Origin: Bartonella schoenbuchensis R1
GTDB lineage: Bacteria > Pseudomonadota > Alphaproteobacteria > Rhizobiales > Rhizobiaceae
Assembly: GCF_002022685.1 (NCBI RefSeq)
Contig: NZ_CP019789.1
Span: 186,001-250,000, forward strand
Direction of reading: 5' to 3'
Length of the DNA: 64,000 bases
The translations under genes and the position numbers were made by a program. Shown in pieces: positions 10,499 to 20,172 of this stretch (position 1 is its first letter; each line of letters opens with the position of its first letter). Under the pieces are notes generated by a model. It made no database searches. It was not told where the DNA came from and saw only the letters and a list, made by a program, of their open reading frames with translations.

Positions 10499-11221
10499 AT
10501 GCCTACAAGCCATACTGTCCGTTCTTATGATGCAGAGTTAAAATATTTGGCAGAAAAGATTGTGGAAATGGGTGGTTGCGCAGAAAGAATGATCGAGCGC
10601 TCGATAGCATCAATTATTCATGATGATTTTCAGCTTGCTACTGCGGTTATTGCTGATGATTTATTTTTGGATGAGGCAGAACGCGACATTGATGAAAAAG
10701 CGATTACTATTATTTGTAAACGCCAACCAATGGCTGTTGATTTGCGTGAAATTGTTGGTGCTATTCGCATTTCTTCTGATCTTGAGCGCATTGGGGATAT
10801 GGCAAAAAACATTGCCAAACGGGCAGCTGCTATTTCAGAAATACGCCAACCTGAGGCTTTTTACTGCAAACTTGAAACAATTACAATTTTGGCGCTCAAT
10901 CAGTTAAAGGAAGTGCTGGACGCTTATACTAAGCGCTTGTTAGGTCGTATTGATGTGGTACGCGAGCGTGACAATGAAATTGATGCTTTGTATACTTCTC
11001 TTTTTCGTGAGCTTTTAAATTATATGACAGAAGATATACATAATGTTGCGGTTTGTACGCATTTGCTTTTTTGTGTAAAGAGTATTGAACGGATTGGTGA
11101 TCATGTTACCAATATTGCTGAAACGCTGTATTATATTATAACCGGTCATCATATGTCTTTTGATCGTCCTCGTGATGATCTTACGTATACAGTTGGAGTA
11201 GGCGATAAAAAAGCAGATTGA
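10499..11221 (+). CDS. phoU: PhoU, phosphate signalling regulator
   Basis: Cytoplasmic regulator of 240 residues that couples Pst transport to PhoR/PhoB signalling. Two helical PhoU repeats are visible, each with the ERIGD motif (DLERIGDMAKNIAKR near residue 100 and SIERIGDHVTNIAE near 200), which provides metal-binding acidic residues. A clear ribosome site (TTAGGAG) precedes the ATG. It ends the pst operon; no phoB follows in this window, although many alphaproteobacteria have one there. Confidence 0.95.
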   Translation: MPTSHTVRSYDAELKYLAEKIVEMGGCAERMIERSIASIIHDDFQLATAVIADDLFLDEAERDIDEKAITIICKRQPMAVDLREIVGAIRISSDLERIGDMAKNIAKRAAAISEIRQPEAFYCKLETITILALNQLKEVLDAYTKRLLGRIDVVRERDNEIDALYTSLFRELLNYMTEDIHNVAVCTHLLFCVKSIERIGDHVTNIAETLYYIITGHHMSFDRPRDDLTYTVGVGDKKAD

Positions 11222-11506
11222 AGTTTTAAATCATGTTTGAGAATATGATATTTAATGAATAATCTAGCCTTAGATATGCAGATCAGTAAGTACATTGAAT
11301 GATAAAAAATGGAAAGATTGATTGATTTGCATAGTTAAAGAAATAAGATGTGCTTTAAATTAAGATTTTCTTATTATTTTTTCGTGTAAATCTCTTTTAG
11401 TGCTTATTATATGTTAAGGGTTTACTGATAGGTAAATAATTAACAATATAGTGTTATTTAATTGCATATTTAAAACTTATTTAAAATTTGAATGTTTTGA
11501 AAACAT

Positions 11507-12364
11507 ATGAATCTACTGTATAAAATAAAAAAAAATCGATGGATTGTACGTATCGCTGTTTCTATAATACCACTAGTTACTGTGGGTTGCGCATCAAATC
11601 ATTTAAACGTTAAAAAGGCACCCAATAATCAGGTCGCTAAAGTGACGACACCTTCATTGACAGAGCGCCAATGTCTTATGCGTGCGATGTATTTTGAATC
11701 AAATCGTTCAAGCCGTGAGGGAATGATTGCAGTCGGAACGGTCGTTATGAACCGTGTTAATTCAAGTGCCTATCCGAAAACGATTTGCGAGGTTGTTGGT
11801 CAGCCCAAACAATTTGCTCCTGGTGTTTTAACACGTCCTATGACTGAGAAAGCATCTGTTGCTCGCGTTAAAGAGGCTGTAGATGCTGTTTTACGTGGTG
11901 AACGGGATAAGAAGAGTAAAAACGCCATGTTTTTTCATACAGCTGGGTTGTCTTTTCCCTATAAGAATATGCACTATGTTCGTGTTGCCGGAGGCAACGC
12001 TTTTTATGAAAAGCGGGCGCGTGATGGATCACTTCAAGTTCCTGTTAATGATCGTCCTTATAATGTTGCTTTTGCTTTTGCCCAAGATCAGGGCGATGTA
12101 CCAAATTTCATAGATGTGGACTTAAAGAACAAGGGAACAAAAGTAGAAGAAATACAAATAGCATCTGCTTCAATAGAAGTTGCGCAAGTTAATTCTGTAC
12201 CTTTTGTTGTTACAAAACCTGACATGGTTCCTATTCCTACGCCTGCACCTAATCGTATTGCTAAGACACAGGAAACTACGCCAGTTATAGCATATACTGC
12301 GCCATCATTGGATAAGTTAAATACAGTTGTTGCAATGTTAGAAAAACAATACAGAGCCCGGTAA
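11507..12364 (+). CDS. SleB-type cell-wall hydrolase lipoprotein
   Basis: Probable peptidoglycan hydrolase of the SleB/CwlJ (Hydrolase_2) family, 285 residues. The N-terminus is a lipoprotein signal with lipobox VTVGC (Cys28), so it should be anchored in a membrane facing the periplasm. The hydrolase domain spans about residues 52-175 with LMRAMYFESNRSSREGMIAVG, which includes the catalytic-type Glu, and AMFFHTAGLSFPYKN near its end. The remaining 110 residues are proline- and threonine-rich and look unstructured. It follows the pst operon after 285 bases without a recognisable gene and appears to be a separate unit. Confidence 0.85.
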   Translation: MNLLYKIKKNRWIVRIAVSIIPLVTVGCASNHLNVKKAPNNQVAKVTTPSLTERQCLMRAMYFESNRSSREGMIAVGTVVMNRVNSSAYPKTICEVVGQPKQFAPGVLTRPMTEKASVARVKEAVDAVLRGERDKKSKNAMFFHTAGLSFPYKNMHYVRVAGGNAFYEKRARDGSLQVPVNDRPYNVAFAFAQDQGDVPNFIDVDLKNKGTKVEEIQIASASIEVAQVNSVPFVVTKPDMVPIPTPAPNRIAKTQETTPVIAYTAPSLDKLNTVVAMLEKQYRAR

Positions 12365-13174
12365 TTTTTTCATAATTTAAAGGAGCTGTAAATGATGTGT
12401 TGTGGCATTCATGCGGTAATTTTGCGTGAAATGCTTTATCATTTTACAGAAGTTACGGTAGGAGTGTGGCTTAAGCTACGAAAAAAGCAAGGCCTTGTTT
12501 TGATTATGATTTTGTAAAGAGCATTTTGCTGCTTTGCATTTTACAGAGTAAAAAATACTGATTTACCGCTTGTTTAACAGATGTTAAGAGAGCGCAGAGG
12601 CTTCTATCACGCAAAATGGCGTTATTTATAATCTTCATATTTTGGCTGAAGAAGTGCTAAAACTTTCCTCATATTTATAAGACTAGAAATTATATACATT
12701 CAATGAGACTACTTTTCTGTCAGAAGAGTATTGATTAGTAATGTTAAGTAGATTTTGAAATGAGATGTATCGTTGCTGCACATGCTTTAATAAATCAAAA
12801 AATTATTCCAAATAATAAGAAGGTTAGTTGATTGGAGAAGATTTCTCTTGTTTTGCATTCTTTGCTTATTTTAAAGAGAGGTTTGGTTTTTATAATACCT
12901 TGTTGATGAAAACACTGCACGTTACGTTGCTTTAGAGAATGTTCTTTCAAATGCTTTTTAGTAGCGCATTATTTATAGTGAAAAAGATTGCAATGTATTG
13001 TAGCTGTAAAAATATGCTTTATGTTGATTGGGTAATTGGGAAGGGGTAATCAACATAGGTAGTCTTACTCAAATTGGCATAGCAGTTCCTAGTGTTTTGT
13101 TAGGAACAATTGAGTTAATGTGATGAATTTTAGGAGTATTTTATTTGAATATGTGTCATATATTAGGAAGATGA
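12365..13174. other. 810-base non-coding stretch
   Basis: No frame stays open for long on either strand and I recognise no protein or RNA gene. In related Rhizobiales ubiE often lies beside mutM; no ubiE remnant is readable here. It is probably decayed sequence plus the mutM promoter. Confidence 0.4.
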
Positions 13175-14050
13175 ATGCCGGAACTTCCTGAGGTAGAAAC
13201 AGTTCGTCGTGGGCTTGAACCAGTTTTGACTGGTGCAAAAATTATATCTGTGACACTTAATCGTAAAAATTTGCGATTTCCTTTTCCGGAAGAGTTTTCT
13301 GAGAAGCTTGTTGGCAGAAGGATCATAGAACTTGATCGACGTGCAAAATATTTATTGTTTCATCTTTCGCAAAATGAAACAATTTTAGGTCATATGGGAA
13401 TGTCAGGAACGTGGCGCATAGAAGATAAGCTTTTTAAAAAAGAGTATGCTTCTATGGGCAAATTAGTTGCACATGATCATTTTATAATGGACGTTAGAGC
13501 AAAAGATGGTAACGTTTATCATATCATTTATAATGATACTCGTCGTTTTGGTTTTATACTTTTAGTAGACACAATAAAGCTTAATGAGCACCCACTTTTA
13601 AAAAAATTAGGGGTTGAGCCTATGGGGGATGTGCTTTCTGGTTCTTATTTGCAAAAGGCTTTTATCAATAAAAAGACATCTCTTAAAATGGCTTTGCTTG
13701 ATCAATCTATTATCGCAGGACTTGGGAATATTTATGTTTGCGAAGCGCTTTGGCGTAGCCGTTTATCTCCACAGCGTAGTGCGTTTACATTGGCACTAAA
13801 AAGTGCGCGTGCATACGAATTGGCAAATTGTCTAGCACAAAATATACGTGATGTAATTTCTGAAGCGATAATTGCTGGTGGGTCTTCTTTACGTGATTAT
13901 GTGCATACAGATGGTTCGCTTGGTTATTTTCAACACAATTTTTCGGTTTATGGAAGAGAAGGAAAGGAATGTTTGCAATGCGAGGTGCCTATTGTACGTA
14001 TTTTGCAGGCTGGGCGCTCAAGTTTTTACTGCCCAAAGTGTCAAAAATGA
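13175..14050 (+). CDS. mutM: formamidopyrimidine-DNA glycosylase (Fpg/MutM)
   Basis: Base-excision repair enzyme that removes 8-oxoguanine and formamidopyrimidines and cuts the abasic site. At 291 residues it has the usual length. The N-terminus MPELPEVE carries the catalytic Pro (position 1 after Met removal) and Glu. The C-terminal zinc finger is complete, with cysteines at 266, 269, 286 and 289. The start is fixed by this N-terminus, with AGGAAGA just upstream. Neighbours are a non-coding stretch and an M20 peptidase gene. Confidence 0.96.
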   Translation: MPELPEVETVRRGLEPVLTGAKIISVTLNRKNLRFPFPEEFSEKLVGRRIIELDRRAKYLLFHLSQNETILGHMGMSGTWRIEDKLFKKEYASMGKLVAHDHFIMDVRAKDGNVYHIIYNDTRRFGFILLVDTIKLNEHPLLKKLGVEPMGDVLSGSYLQKAFINKKTSLKMALLDQSIIAGLGNIYVCEALWRSRLSPQRSAFTLALKSARAYELANCLAQNIRDVISEAIIAGGSSLRDYVHTDGSLGYFQHNFSVYGREGKECLQCEVPIVRILQAGRSSFYCPKCQK

Positions 14051-14121
14051 ATAAACATCTTGCAAAATCTTACAATAAGCTTAAAGTCGTGAATGGCTTT
14101 CATTAGAATGGAGAGATTTTT

Positions 14122-15537
14122 ATGCTTGATAAAGTGCTTACACATCTTGATGAAAATATAGATAAGAGTCTTGAACGTCTTTTTTCTCTTTTACGTTTTC
14201 ATTCAATTTCTACAGATCCAGCTTATAAGGATGCATGTCGTCAAGCAGCTGATTGGTTGGTGGAAGATTTAAAAACTATAGGTTTTGAAGCTTCACGCCG
14301 CGATACACCTGGCCACCCGATGGTTGTTGGGCATCACCCAGGGCCTTCGGATGACTGTTTGCATGTCCTGTTTTATGGGCATTATGATGTTCAACCAGTC
14401 GATCCCTTAAATTTATGGCACGATGATCCATTTGAACCTTCTTTAAAAGAACAGAATGGAGAAAAGATTATTTGTGCCCGTGGTGCTTCAGATGATAAAG
14501 GTCAGCTTATGACTTTTATTGAAGCGTGTCGTGCGTTTAAGAAGGAAACAGGCCAGCTTCCTGTTAAGGTCACTATTTTATTGGAAGGTGAAGAAGAAAG
14601 TAGCTCCCCTTCACTTATTCCTTTTTTAAAAGAAAATGCTGATGAGCTTAAGGCTGATTGTGCATTTGTTTGCGATACACCAATGTGGGATGCAAATACA
14701 CCTTCAGTTTGTATCGGTCTTCGGGGGTTGTTAACAGAAGAAATCATTATCACGGGGGCTAAATGTGATTTGCATTCTGGTGCTTTTGGAGGGGCAGTAG
14801 CCAATCCTCTTCGTATTTTAACTAAAATTTTAGGTGGGCTTCATGATGAAAATAGTAGGGTGATCCTTCCTGGATTTTATGATGGTGTAGAGGAAACACC
14901 TCCACAAGTTTTGCAATCATGGAATAAACTTAATAGTAGTGTAGAAGCGCTGCTTCGTCCCTTTGGTCTTTCTGTTGCTGCTGGTGAGAAGGGGCGTAGT
15001 ATTTTAGAACAAGTATGGGCTCGTCCTACAGCGGAAATCAATGGTATTAGTGGGGGTTATGCAGGTGAAGGGTTTAAAACGGTTATTCCTTCTCAAGCCA
15101 GTGCAAAAGTTTCTTTTCGCTTAGTCCATAAACAAGATCCTGAAAAAATACGTCAGGCTTTTCGTGATTATGTGCGCAGCCTTATTCCAGCAGATTGTAC
15201 AGTTACATTTAAAGACCATGGTGCTTATTCAGCTGTTCAGTTATCTCCTGATTCACCTTTTGTTGAGGCAGCAAAGGATGCTTTAACACAAGAATGGGAG
15301 AAGTCAGCTTTATTAATTGCTATGGGTGGTTCAATTTCAATTGTTGGGAGCTTTCAATCAATTCTTGGTATGGAAAGTGTCTTGGTCGGATTTGCATTGG
15401 CTGATGATCGTATTCATTCACCTAATGAAAAATATAATTTAAAGTCATTTCATAAAGGACAGCGGTCTTGGGCGCGTATTCTTGAGACTTTTGCAAATAG
15501 GAGAATAAATGACAGAAATTCGTGTTCATCAAGGTGA
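14122..15537 (+). CDS. M20-family metallopeptidase (dipeptidase-like)
   Basis: Zinc peptidase of the M20 family, 471 residues, similar to alphaproteobacterial dipeptidases and CNDP-type enzymes. Metal-site motifs are visible in order: YGHYDVQP near residue 90, GASDDKGQ near 125, LEGEEESSS near 155 and the late GGSISIVGSF, with a final His in DDRIHSPNEKYNL. Its last 29 bases overlap the next gene, rnd, in another frame, suggesting co-transcription. The substrate cannot be told from sequence. Confidence 0.9.
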   Translation: MLDKVLTHLDENIDKSLERLFSLLRFHSISTDPAYKDACRQAADWLVEDLKTIGFEASRRDTPGHPMVVGHHPGPSDDCLHVLFYGHYDVQPVDPLNLWHDDPFEPSLKEQNGEKIICARGASDDKGQLMTFIEACRAFKKETGQLPVKVTILLEGEEESSSPSLIPFLKENADELKADCAFVCDTPMWDANTPSVCIGLRGLLTEEIIITGAKCDLHSGAFGGAVANPLRILTKILGGLHDENSRVILPGFYDGVEETPPQVLQSWNKLNSSVEALLRPFGLSVAAGEKGRSILEQVWARPTAEINGISGGYAGEGFKTVIPSQASAKVSFRLVHKQDPEKIRQAFRDYVRSLIPADCTVTFKDHGAYSAVQLSPDSPFVEAAKDALTQEWEKSALLIAMGGSISIVGSFQSILGMESVLVGFALADDRIHSPNEKYNLKSFHKGQRSWARILETFANRRINDRNSCSSR

Positions 15538-16129
15538 TTTGCCAAATTTAGATAATTATCACGTTGATGCTATTGCGGTTGATACTGAAACTTTAGGGTT
15601 GCAACCATATCGTGATCGCTTGTGTGTTGTTCAGCTTTCTTCTGGGGATGGCACTGCTGATATTATACAGATTGCTAAAGGGCAAAATAGCGCTCCTAAT
15701 TTGGTCAAATTGCTTGAAGATAAGGCAATTACCAAAATATTCCATTTTGGACGTTTTGATCTTGCCATTTTAGCGCATACTTTTGGAATTATGCCAGATG
15801 TTGTCTTTTGCACAAAGATTGCATCAAAGCTTACGCGCACTTATACTGATCGGCATGGTTTGAAAGAGATTTGTAGCGAATTGCTGAATGTTAATATTTC
15901 TAAGCAGCAACAATCTTCAGATTGGGCGACAGAAACTTTATCACGTGCACAAATTGAATATGCGGCATCTGATGTTTTATATCTACATCGTTTGAAAAGT
16001 GTGTTTGAAACACGTTTAAAGCGCGAAGAGCGAGAAAATGTTGCAAAAGCGTGTTTTCAATTTTTACCGATGAGAGCAAAACTCGATCTTTTGGGATGGA
16101 CAGAGACTGATATTTTTGCACATAGTTGA
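15509..16129 (+). CDS. rnd: short ribonuclease D (3'-5' exonuclease)
   Basis: DEDDy-type 3'-5' exonuclease of 206 residues. ExoI motif VDTETLG gives D25 and E27; ExoII FHFGRFDLAIL gives D84; ExoIII has Y151 and D155. It lacks the C-terminal HRDC domains of E. coli RNase D (about 375 residues); this short form is common in Rhizobiales. It may process stable RNA. It overlaps the M20 peptidase gene by 29 bases and is followed by a good intrinsic terminator. Confidence 0.9.
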   Translation: MTEIRVHQGDLPNLDNYHVDAIAVDTETLGLQPYRDRLCVVQLSSGDGTADIIQIAKGQNSAPNLVKLLEDKAITKIFHFGRFDLAILAHTFGIMPDVVFCTKIASKLTRTYTDRHGLKEICSELLNVNISKQQQSSDWATETLSRAQIEYAASDVLYLHRLKSVFETRLKREERENVAKACFQFLPMRAKLDLLGWTETDIFAHS

Positions 16130-16176
16130 GTTTAAAAATTTGTTTTTAATCTAAGCAGAAAAAGTTAATAAAATAA

Positions 16177-16207
16177 AATGCCTGTATTTTACGGGCATTT
16201 TTTATTT
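16177..16207 (+). terminator. intrinsic terminator after rnd
   Basis: A 9-base stem (AATGCCTGT with ACGGGCATT, one T-G pair) encloses the loop ATTTT and runs into a T-rich tail. It lies 47 bases after the rnd stop codon and would end the peptidase-rnd transcript. Confidence 0.75.
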
Positions 16208-16881
16208 TCTTGTTTTTCTCAATATATTGTTTTGAAAAATTTTATAGAACAGTATTTATAAATCAATCTATTTGATTTATAAATTATATCACAAATATGT
16301 ACTCTTTACGATAATATAAGACATGCCCTTATGTGAGACCAAAAGATCCAAAATGGAGTTTATAGGGTATAGCAGTAGATAGAAGTAAGGGGCTATTGAT
16401 ATACTTTGAAAGTCAGATATATAGGTATCTCCAAGAGTTATGTTGGCTCTATGATGGCTATGGTACTTTTCTAGAGAAGTGGGCTAATAACAACTTGTGT
16501 GCAACTTTATTTGACTCCTAATCACGCATTAATGCCTAGTATCATGAAGGCGCAATTATATATAGTTTTAAGGTATTTTAAATTTGAGATACATTAAAGG
16601 TGCTATAAGTCCATTGTGAGTAATGGGTGGGTATAAGGTGTTTCTTGATTATAACTTTGAACTGGTATTGAATATTCAATAGCCGGTAAAGTTATCGTCC
16701 CGTACAAAAGATTAATATTTGAATTTCAAGAAAAAGAAATTCGCAAAAAACAAGGTTTCGGTTTGGTTGTCAAATCAATGCTTTTTATGTTGGTATGCAC
16801 CATGCACAATCCTCATTTATGGGGGATTACATTGTTAAAATACCCTATTTTGATGAATCTTTCACTTTTTTCTTAATTTTC
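16208..16881. other. non-coding stretch before the small secreted ORF
   Basis: About 670 bases with stops in all frames. I see no gene, tRNA or mobile element. The right end passes into the leader that resembles the one before the first Hbp gene. Confidence 0.4.
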
Positions 16882-16950
16882 CTATAGATATTTGGAGTGA
16901 AGTAATTATATATAAAATCCGTTTTGGATATTTTGTATGGAGGTCAATCT
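16882..16950 (+). promoter_or_regulatory. leader shared with the Hbp gene at 18154
   Basis: This leader can be aligned with 18091-18153. Both contain CTATAGATA, an AT-rich TATAAAAT-like stretch, CATTTTGAAT/CGTTTTGGAT and a terminal TATGGAGRTCARTCT just before the ATG. Distances from CTATAGATA to the ATG are 69 and 63 bases. It probably carries a related promoter and ribosome site. In Bartonella, hbp genes are reported to be iron/heme controlled through Irr; whether this motif is involved is not shown here. Confidence 0.5.
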
Positions 16951-17286
16951 ATGAACATAAAGCATCTCGGGTTTATATTTTTTTTCGCTTTTGGTTCAAC
17001 TGCTTCAGTTCAGGGAGCTAATCTTATAAGTGTGAAAGGATTGGCACAGAATATTGCTAACACTTCTTCTCCTAAAGATTTGCATTTTGATAAGCAGGAT
17101 AGTGATACTACGAATGGTTCTTTTCTAAATATTTCTTGTACCGATCAGAATAAATGGATAACGAATTATGGACAGGGATATACAGCTTCTTTAATTAAAA
17201 GCAGAGGAAGCAATAGAAATCTGGTATCACCAAATAAAAGATCACGGCGTTCATTATGGTCTAGAATGCATTCGTTTAGTTATTAG
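16951..17286 (+). CDS. small putative secreted protein with Hbp-type leader
   Basis: A 111-residue ORF of unknown function. I start it at the ATG at 16951, which has GGAGG 7 bases upstream and yields a signal peptide of about 22 residues ending SVQG/A; an ATG 27 bases earlier is in frame but poorer. The mature part is polar and Ser/Asn/Lys-rich, with one Cys and an arginine-rich end, and has no beta-barrel character. Its leader resembles that of the Hbp gene 1.2 kb downstream, so it may arise from duplication of an hbp promoter and signal region onto other sequence. It could be a remnant rather than a functional gene. Confidence 0.45.
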   Translation: MNIKHLGFIFFFAFGSTASVQGANLISVKGLAQNIANTSSPKDLHFDKQDSDTTNGSFLNISCTDQNKWITNYGQGYTASLIKSRGSNRNLVSPNKRSRRSLWSRMHSFSY

Positions 17287-18090
17287 TTAATAGTGAAACG
17301 GCTTCAATGACGTTTTGAACAAGAGTAGTAAAAGTGAGGTGAGTGTATTTGCACTTTCGTGCACTTTATCTAGTATTGTTTGCGTTATTAGCTATTTGGG
17401 ACTTCAGAGTATTATTTTAAGCTTAGTCAATCCGTAGAAATGGATGATTGGATTATTTCTAGTCATTTAATAGATAGCACGAAAAGCGTCATTTATTTAT
17501 GTTTCTGCTGGGCGGTGGGAGTGGTTCATTTTGAACGAGTGTTATTTGTGTAATGAGTATTTGGATTTCGGTAGACATTTGAACAGAAGCTTAAATTTAC
17601 AAGTGTTGCTACACGATTACTGGGCTATTATAGCTTATAAATTTCATTTATTGAGACGCTAAAAGGTTATGTCTCTATTCTTGATGGTGCGCTTATTTAG
17701 AAAAGCCAATTTTCTTTATTATCCCACTTATTTAAGGGGGAGGTGTGGTATTGTAGTGAACAGGTTGATGGAGTCTCGAGAAAAGATTTATTAGATAATA
17801 TAAGGACATACATAACAGTTACAGTACAATGCCGTATAGTATTTCAAACATATAAAATTTGTTATGTATTTAAGAAGATGCTAAATTTATTATTTTATGG
17901 TTTTATTAGGTGGGGTGCTTGTCATGTTTTTTGTCAAATAATGAAATATCTTTCTATTATTTATCGCTATCTTTTTAGATTATATTGCTGTTGGCAGGTC
18001 TTTAAGTCAATAATAAACAAAAAATAACTTAATCAGACTCATTTCTATAATATGTGTCCTCTTGTTAATGAAGAGCCGAGAATTATTTTT
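17287..18090. other. 800-base stretch without a convincing gene
   Basis: Stops occur throughout. A 94-codon open frame at 17743-18027 is Cys/Tyr/Phe-rich with no ribosome site or family resemblance, and I do not accept it. No RNA gene is recognisable. Confidence 0.4.
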
Positions 18091-18153
18091 CTATAGATAA
18101 TTGAAATAAAATATTATAAAATACATTTTGAATCGTATTATGGAGATCAGTCT
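18091..18153 (+). promoter_or_regulatory. leader of the first Hbp gene
   Basis: AT-rich leader with CTATAGATA at 18091, TATAAAATA downstream and the ribosome site TATGGAGATCAGTCT before the ATG. It is related to the leader at 16882-16950. Confidence 0.45.
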
Positions 18154-18975
18154 ATGATAAGATGCCTTATTATTATATGTGCTCTTACTTTATTCTCAAC
18201 TTCTGTTGTGCGAGCATCGGGTTATATGGTTATTCAAGAACCAATGCCAGTTTTTGTTCCTTCTACTTTTTCTTGGGAAGGTTTGTATTTGGGTGGACAA
18301 GTTGGTGGGGCATTGGGCAAACTTTCTGTAAGTTCTCGTGTTATTTCTGGTAAAAATACTGTTACTAAAAAATCTCAAATAGTTTCGAGTGATAAGTATA
18401 ATCTTGCAGGTTTTATAGGTGGTTTTTATGCAGGTTCCAACCTTAGGCTCGACGACAATGGCCTTATCTTAAGCGTTGATACAGACATCGTTTGGTCTAA
18501 CCAAAAGAATGTACAATTTGGTAAGCGGATGATTGTGGGTGATCAATCAGCTCGTGTACATAATGCACTCGTTAGTCGTTTTGGGCACAAAAAATCTGGC
18601 TTGGTTAAAGTGGGTGATGAGGTAACTTATAATACCACTCGTAAAGAGAAGTGGGCTGGTGCCACACGGGTTCGTTTTGGTTTTGCTGCTGATCGTATTA
18701 TGCCTTATATTGCCGGCGGCATTGCTTATACAAAGGTTCAAATTACCCCCTGGTTTTTAGTTAATTCAGCGAATCCTTTAAATTTAATGACAGAAAAAAA
18801 GGCGATGATTGGTTATACTCTTGGTGCAGGGGTTAATTTTGCAGTAAGTGATAATGTTATTCTTCGTGGGGAATATCGTTATTCAGATTTTGGTAAAAAG
18901 AAATTTATGGAGAGTCCAGTAAACGTTAGTTATAGCACCCATGACTTGCGTGTGGGTGTGGCATACAAATTGTAA
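18154..18975 (+). CDS. hbp: hemin-binding outer-membrane protein, Hbp/Omp25 family
   Basis: Outer-membrane beta-barrel protein of 273 residues, related to Brucella Omp25/Omp31 and Bartonella hemin-binding proteins (Pap31/Hbp). A signal peptide ends near VRA (residue 21). Family hallmarks are SWEGLYLGGQVGG near the start of the barrel, VDTDIVWS, WAGATRVRFGFAADRIMPYIAGGIAYT, and the end YRYSDFGKKKF...HDLRVGVAYKL. The final residue is Leu instead of the Phe in the other copies. It is clearly more diverged than the next three copies. The letter name of this paralogue cannot be assigned from sequence alone. Confidence 0.9.
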   Translation: MIRCLIIICALTLFSTSVVRASGYMVIQEPMPVFVPSTFSWEGLYLGGQVGGALGKLSVSSRVISGKNTVTKKSQIVSSDKYNLAGFIGGFYAGSNLRLDDNGLILSVDTDIVWSNQKNVQFGKRMIVGDQSARVHNALVSRFGHKKSGLVKVGDEVTYNTTRKEKWAGATRVRFGFAADRIMPYIAGGIAYTKVQITPWFLVNSANPLNLMTEKKAMIGYTLGAGVNFAVSDNVILRGEYRYSDFGKKKFMESPVNVSYSTHDLRVGVAYKL

Positions 18976-19020
18976 CTTTTTGTTAATATTAATTGATAAA
19001 GAATTCTATTTTTAGTGGAA

Positions 19021-19055
19021 CTCTCAACGTTTACTTGAGAGGTGTGTCTTTTTTG
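19021..19055 (+). terminator. hairpin between first and second Hbp genes
   Basis: CTCTCAA and TTGAGAG form a 7-base stem around a 7-base loop, followed after 7 bases by TTTTTT. It could end transcription of the first Hbp gene. Degenerate versions of the same block (without a perfect stem) occur before the next two copies, so it may instead belong to the hbp leader. Confidence 0.4.
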
Positions 19056-19121
19056 TTACAGATATTTAGCGAAAGTAGTTTATATAAGTTTCATATTCAC
19101 ACATTAGCTATGGAGTAAATT

Positions 19122-19991
19122 ATGAATATGAAATGTGTAATAACAGCGTCTATTTTTGCTTTAGTTTCAGCATCTGCAGCTCAAGCAGCAGATATGCCAG
19201 TTCAAGAAAGACCAACAACAGTGTTACCACAGGTTGTTGTTGCTCCTGCTTTTTCTTGGACAGGTTTTTACCTTGGTGGTCAGATCGGTGGCTTTTCAAG
19301 TAACAGCAGTTCGAAAAGAATTTATCAGGGTGTATCTAAAGGTAAGGAAGACATTCTTGTTGATAATAAAGCGTTTCCTAAATTTTCAGGTTTTGTAGGG
19401 GGTCTTTACGCAGGTTCTAACGTTGATTTCGGCAATGGTTTTGTTTTAGGTGTTGACACAGACATCGTTTGGTCTGGAGATAAAGCTAAAACATCAAAAA
19501 GCTATGATTTGCCTCAGACCAGTGATGTGCAGGAAGTAGCAACGCGGGCTGAAGTATCTACTGGAGTCCCTACTCTTGTTGAAGGAGCTGACAATAATGC
19601 TTCTCGTGTAACTAGAAATGTTACTTTTAGCGATAAATGGTCTGGTGCTACACGGGTTCGTCTTGGTGCTGCTTTTGACCGTATTATGCCTTATGTTGCT
19701 GGTGGTGTTGCTTATTCGCAACTTAAAGCTTCAGTAGAAAACGCTAAAGCTTCAGGTGCACAAAAAGCTGAAGGTACAAGTGTAGAGAAACCTCTTGAAG
19801 GCTTGTCAGATTCAAAAACGATGGTTGGGTACACTCTTGGTGCCGGTGTTGACTTTGCAATGACTGACACTGTTATGTTACGTGCGGAATACCGTTACTC
19901 AGACTTTGGTAAAAAGACATTTGTCAAAGATAAAGTTGAAGTTGATCTTAAAACCAACGATTTCCGCGTTGGTGTAGCATACAAATTCTAA
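19122..19991 (+). CDS. hbp: hemin-binding outer-membrane protein, tandem copy 1
   Basis: Hbp/Omp25-family barrel of 289 residues. The signal peptide ends AQA at about residue 22. The first 62 residues are identical to the next two copies, as are most barrel strands (SWTGFYLGGQIGGFSSNSS, VDTDIVWSGDKA, FSDKWSGATRVRLGAAFDR, YRYSDFGKK). Differences cluster in the segments expected to be surface loops, around residues 66-80 and 125-170. The protein ends VAYKF with a C-terminal Phe, as expected for Bam-assembled barrels. The role is probably heme binding and adhesion at the cell surface, known from Bartonella relatives. Confidence 0.93.
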   Translation: MNMKCVITASIFALVSASAAQAADMPVQERPTTVLPQVVVAPAFSWTGFYLGGQIGGFSSNSSSKRIYQGVSKGKEDILVDNKAFPKFSGFVGGLYAGSNVDFGNGFVLGVDTDIVWSGDKAKTSKSYDLPQTSDVQEVATRAEVSTGVPTLVEGADNNASRVTRNVTFSDKWSGATRVRLGAAFDRIMPYVAGGVAYSQLKASVENAKASGAQKAEGTSVEKPLEGLSDSKTMVGYTLGAGVDFAMTDTVMLRAEYRYSDFGKKTFVKDKVEVDLKTNDFRVGVAYKF

Positions 19992-20015
19992 TTTGTTGTA
20001 AAATTTAAGTTTTTT

Positions 20016-20049
20016 AAAGGCTCTGTCTTTGGCAGGGCCTTTATTTTTT
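20016..20049 (+). terminator. intrinsic terminator after Hbp copy 1
   Basis: AAAGGCTCTG pairs with CAGGGCCTTT (10 pairs, one T-G) around a 7-base loop, followed by ATTTTTT. It begins 25 bases after the stop codon. The same terminator follows the next two copies, so each gene seems to be its own transcription unit. Confidence 0.8.
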
Positions 20050-20172
20050 GATAAATTTATTTTTAATGAAACTCTGAGCGTTTAATTGAGAGGTGTGTCT
20101 TTTTTGCTACAGATATTTAGCGAAAGTAGTTTATATAAGTTTCATATTCACACATTAGCTATGGAGTAAATT

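Noticed and set aside
17743-18027. 94-codon open frame between the small secreted ORF and the first Hbp gene
   Set aside because: No ribosome site, unusual Cys/Tyr/Phe-rich composition, no recognisable family.
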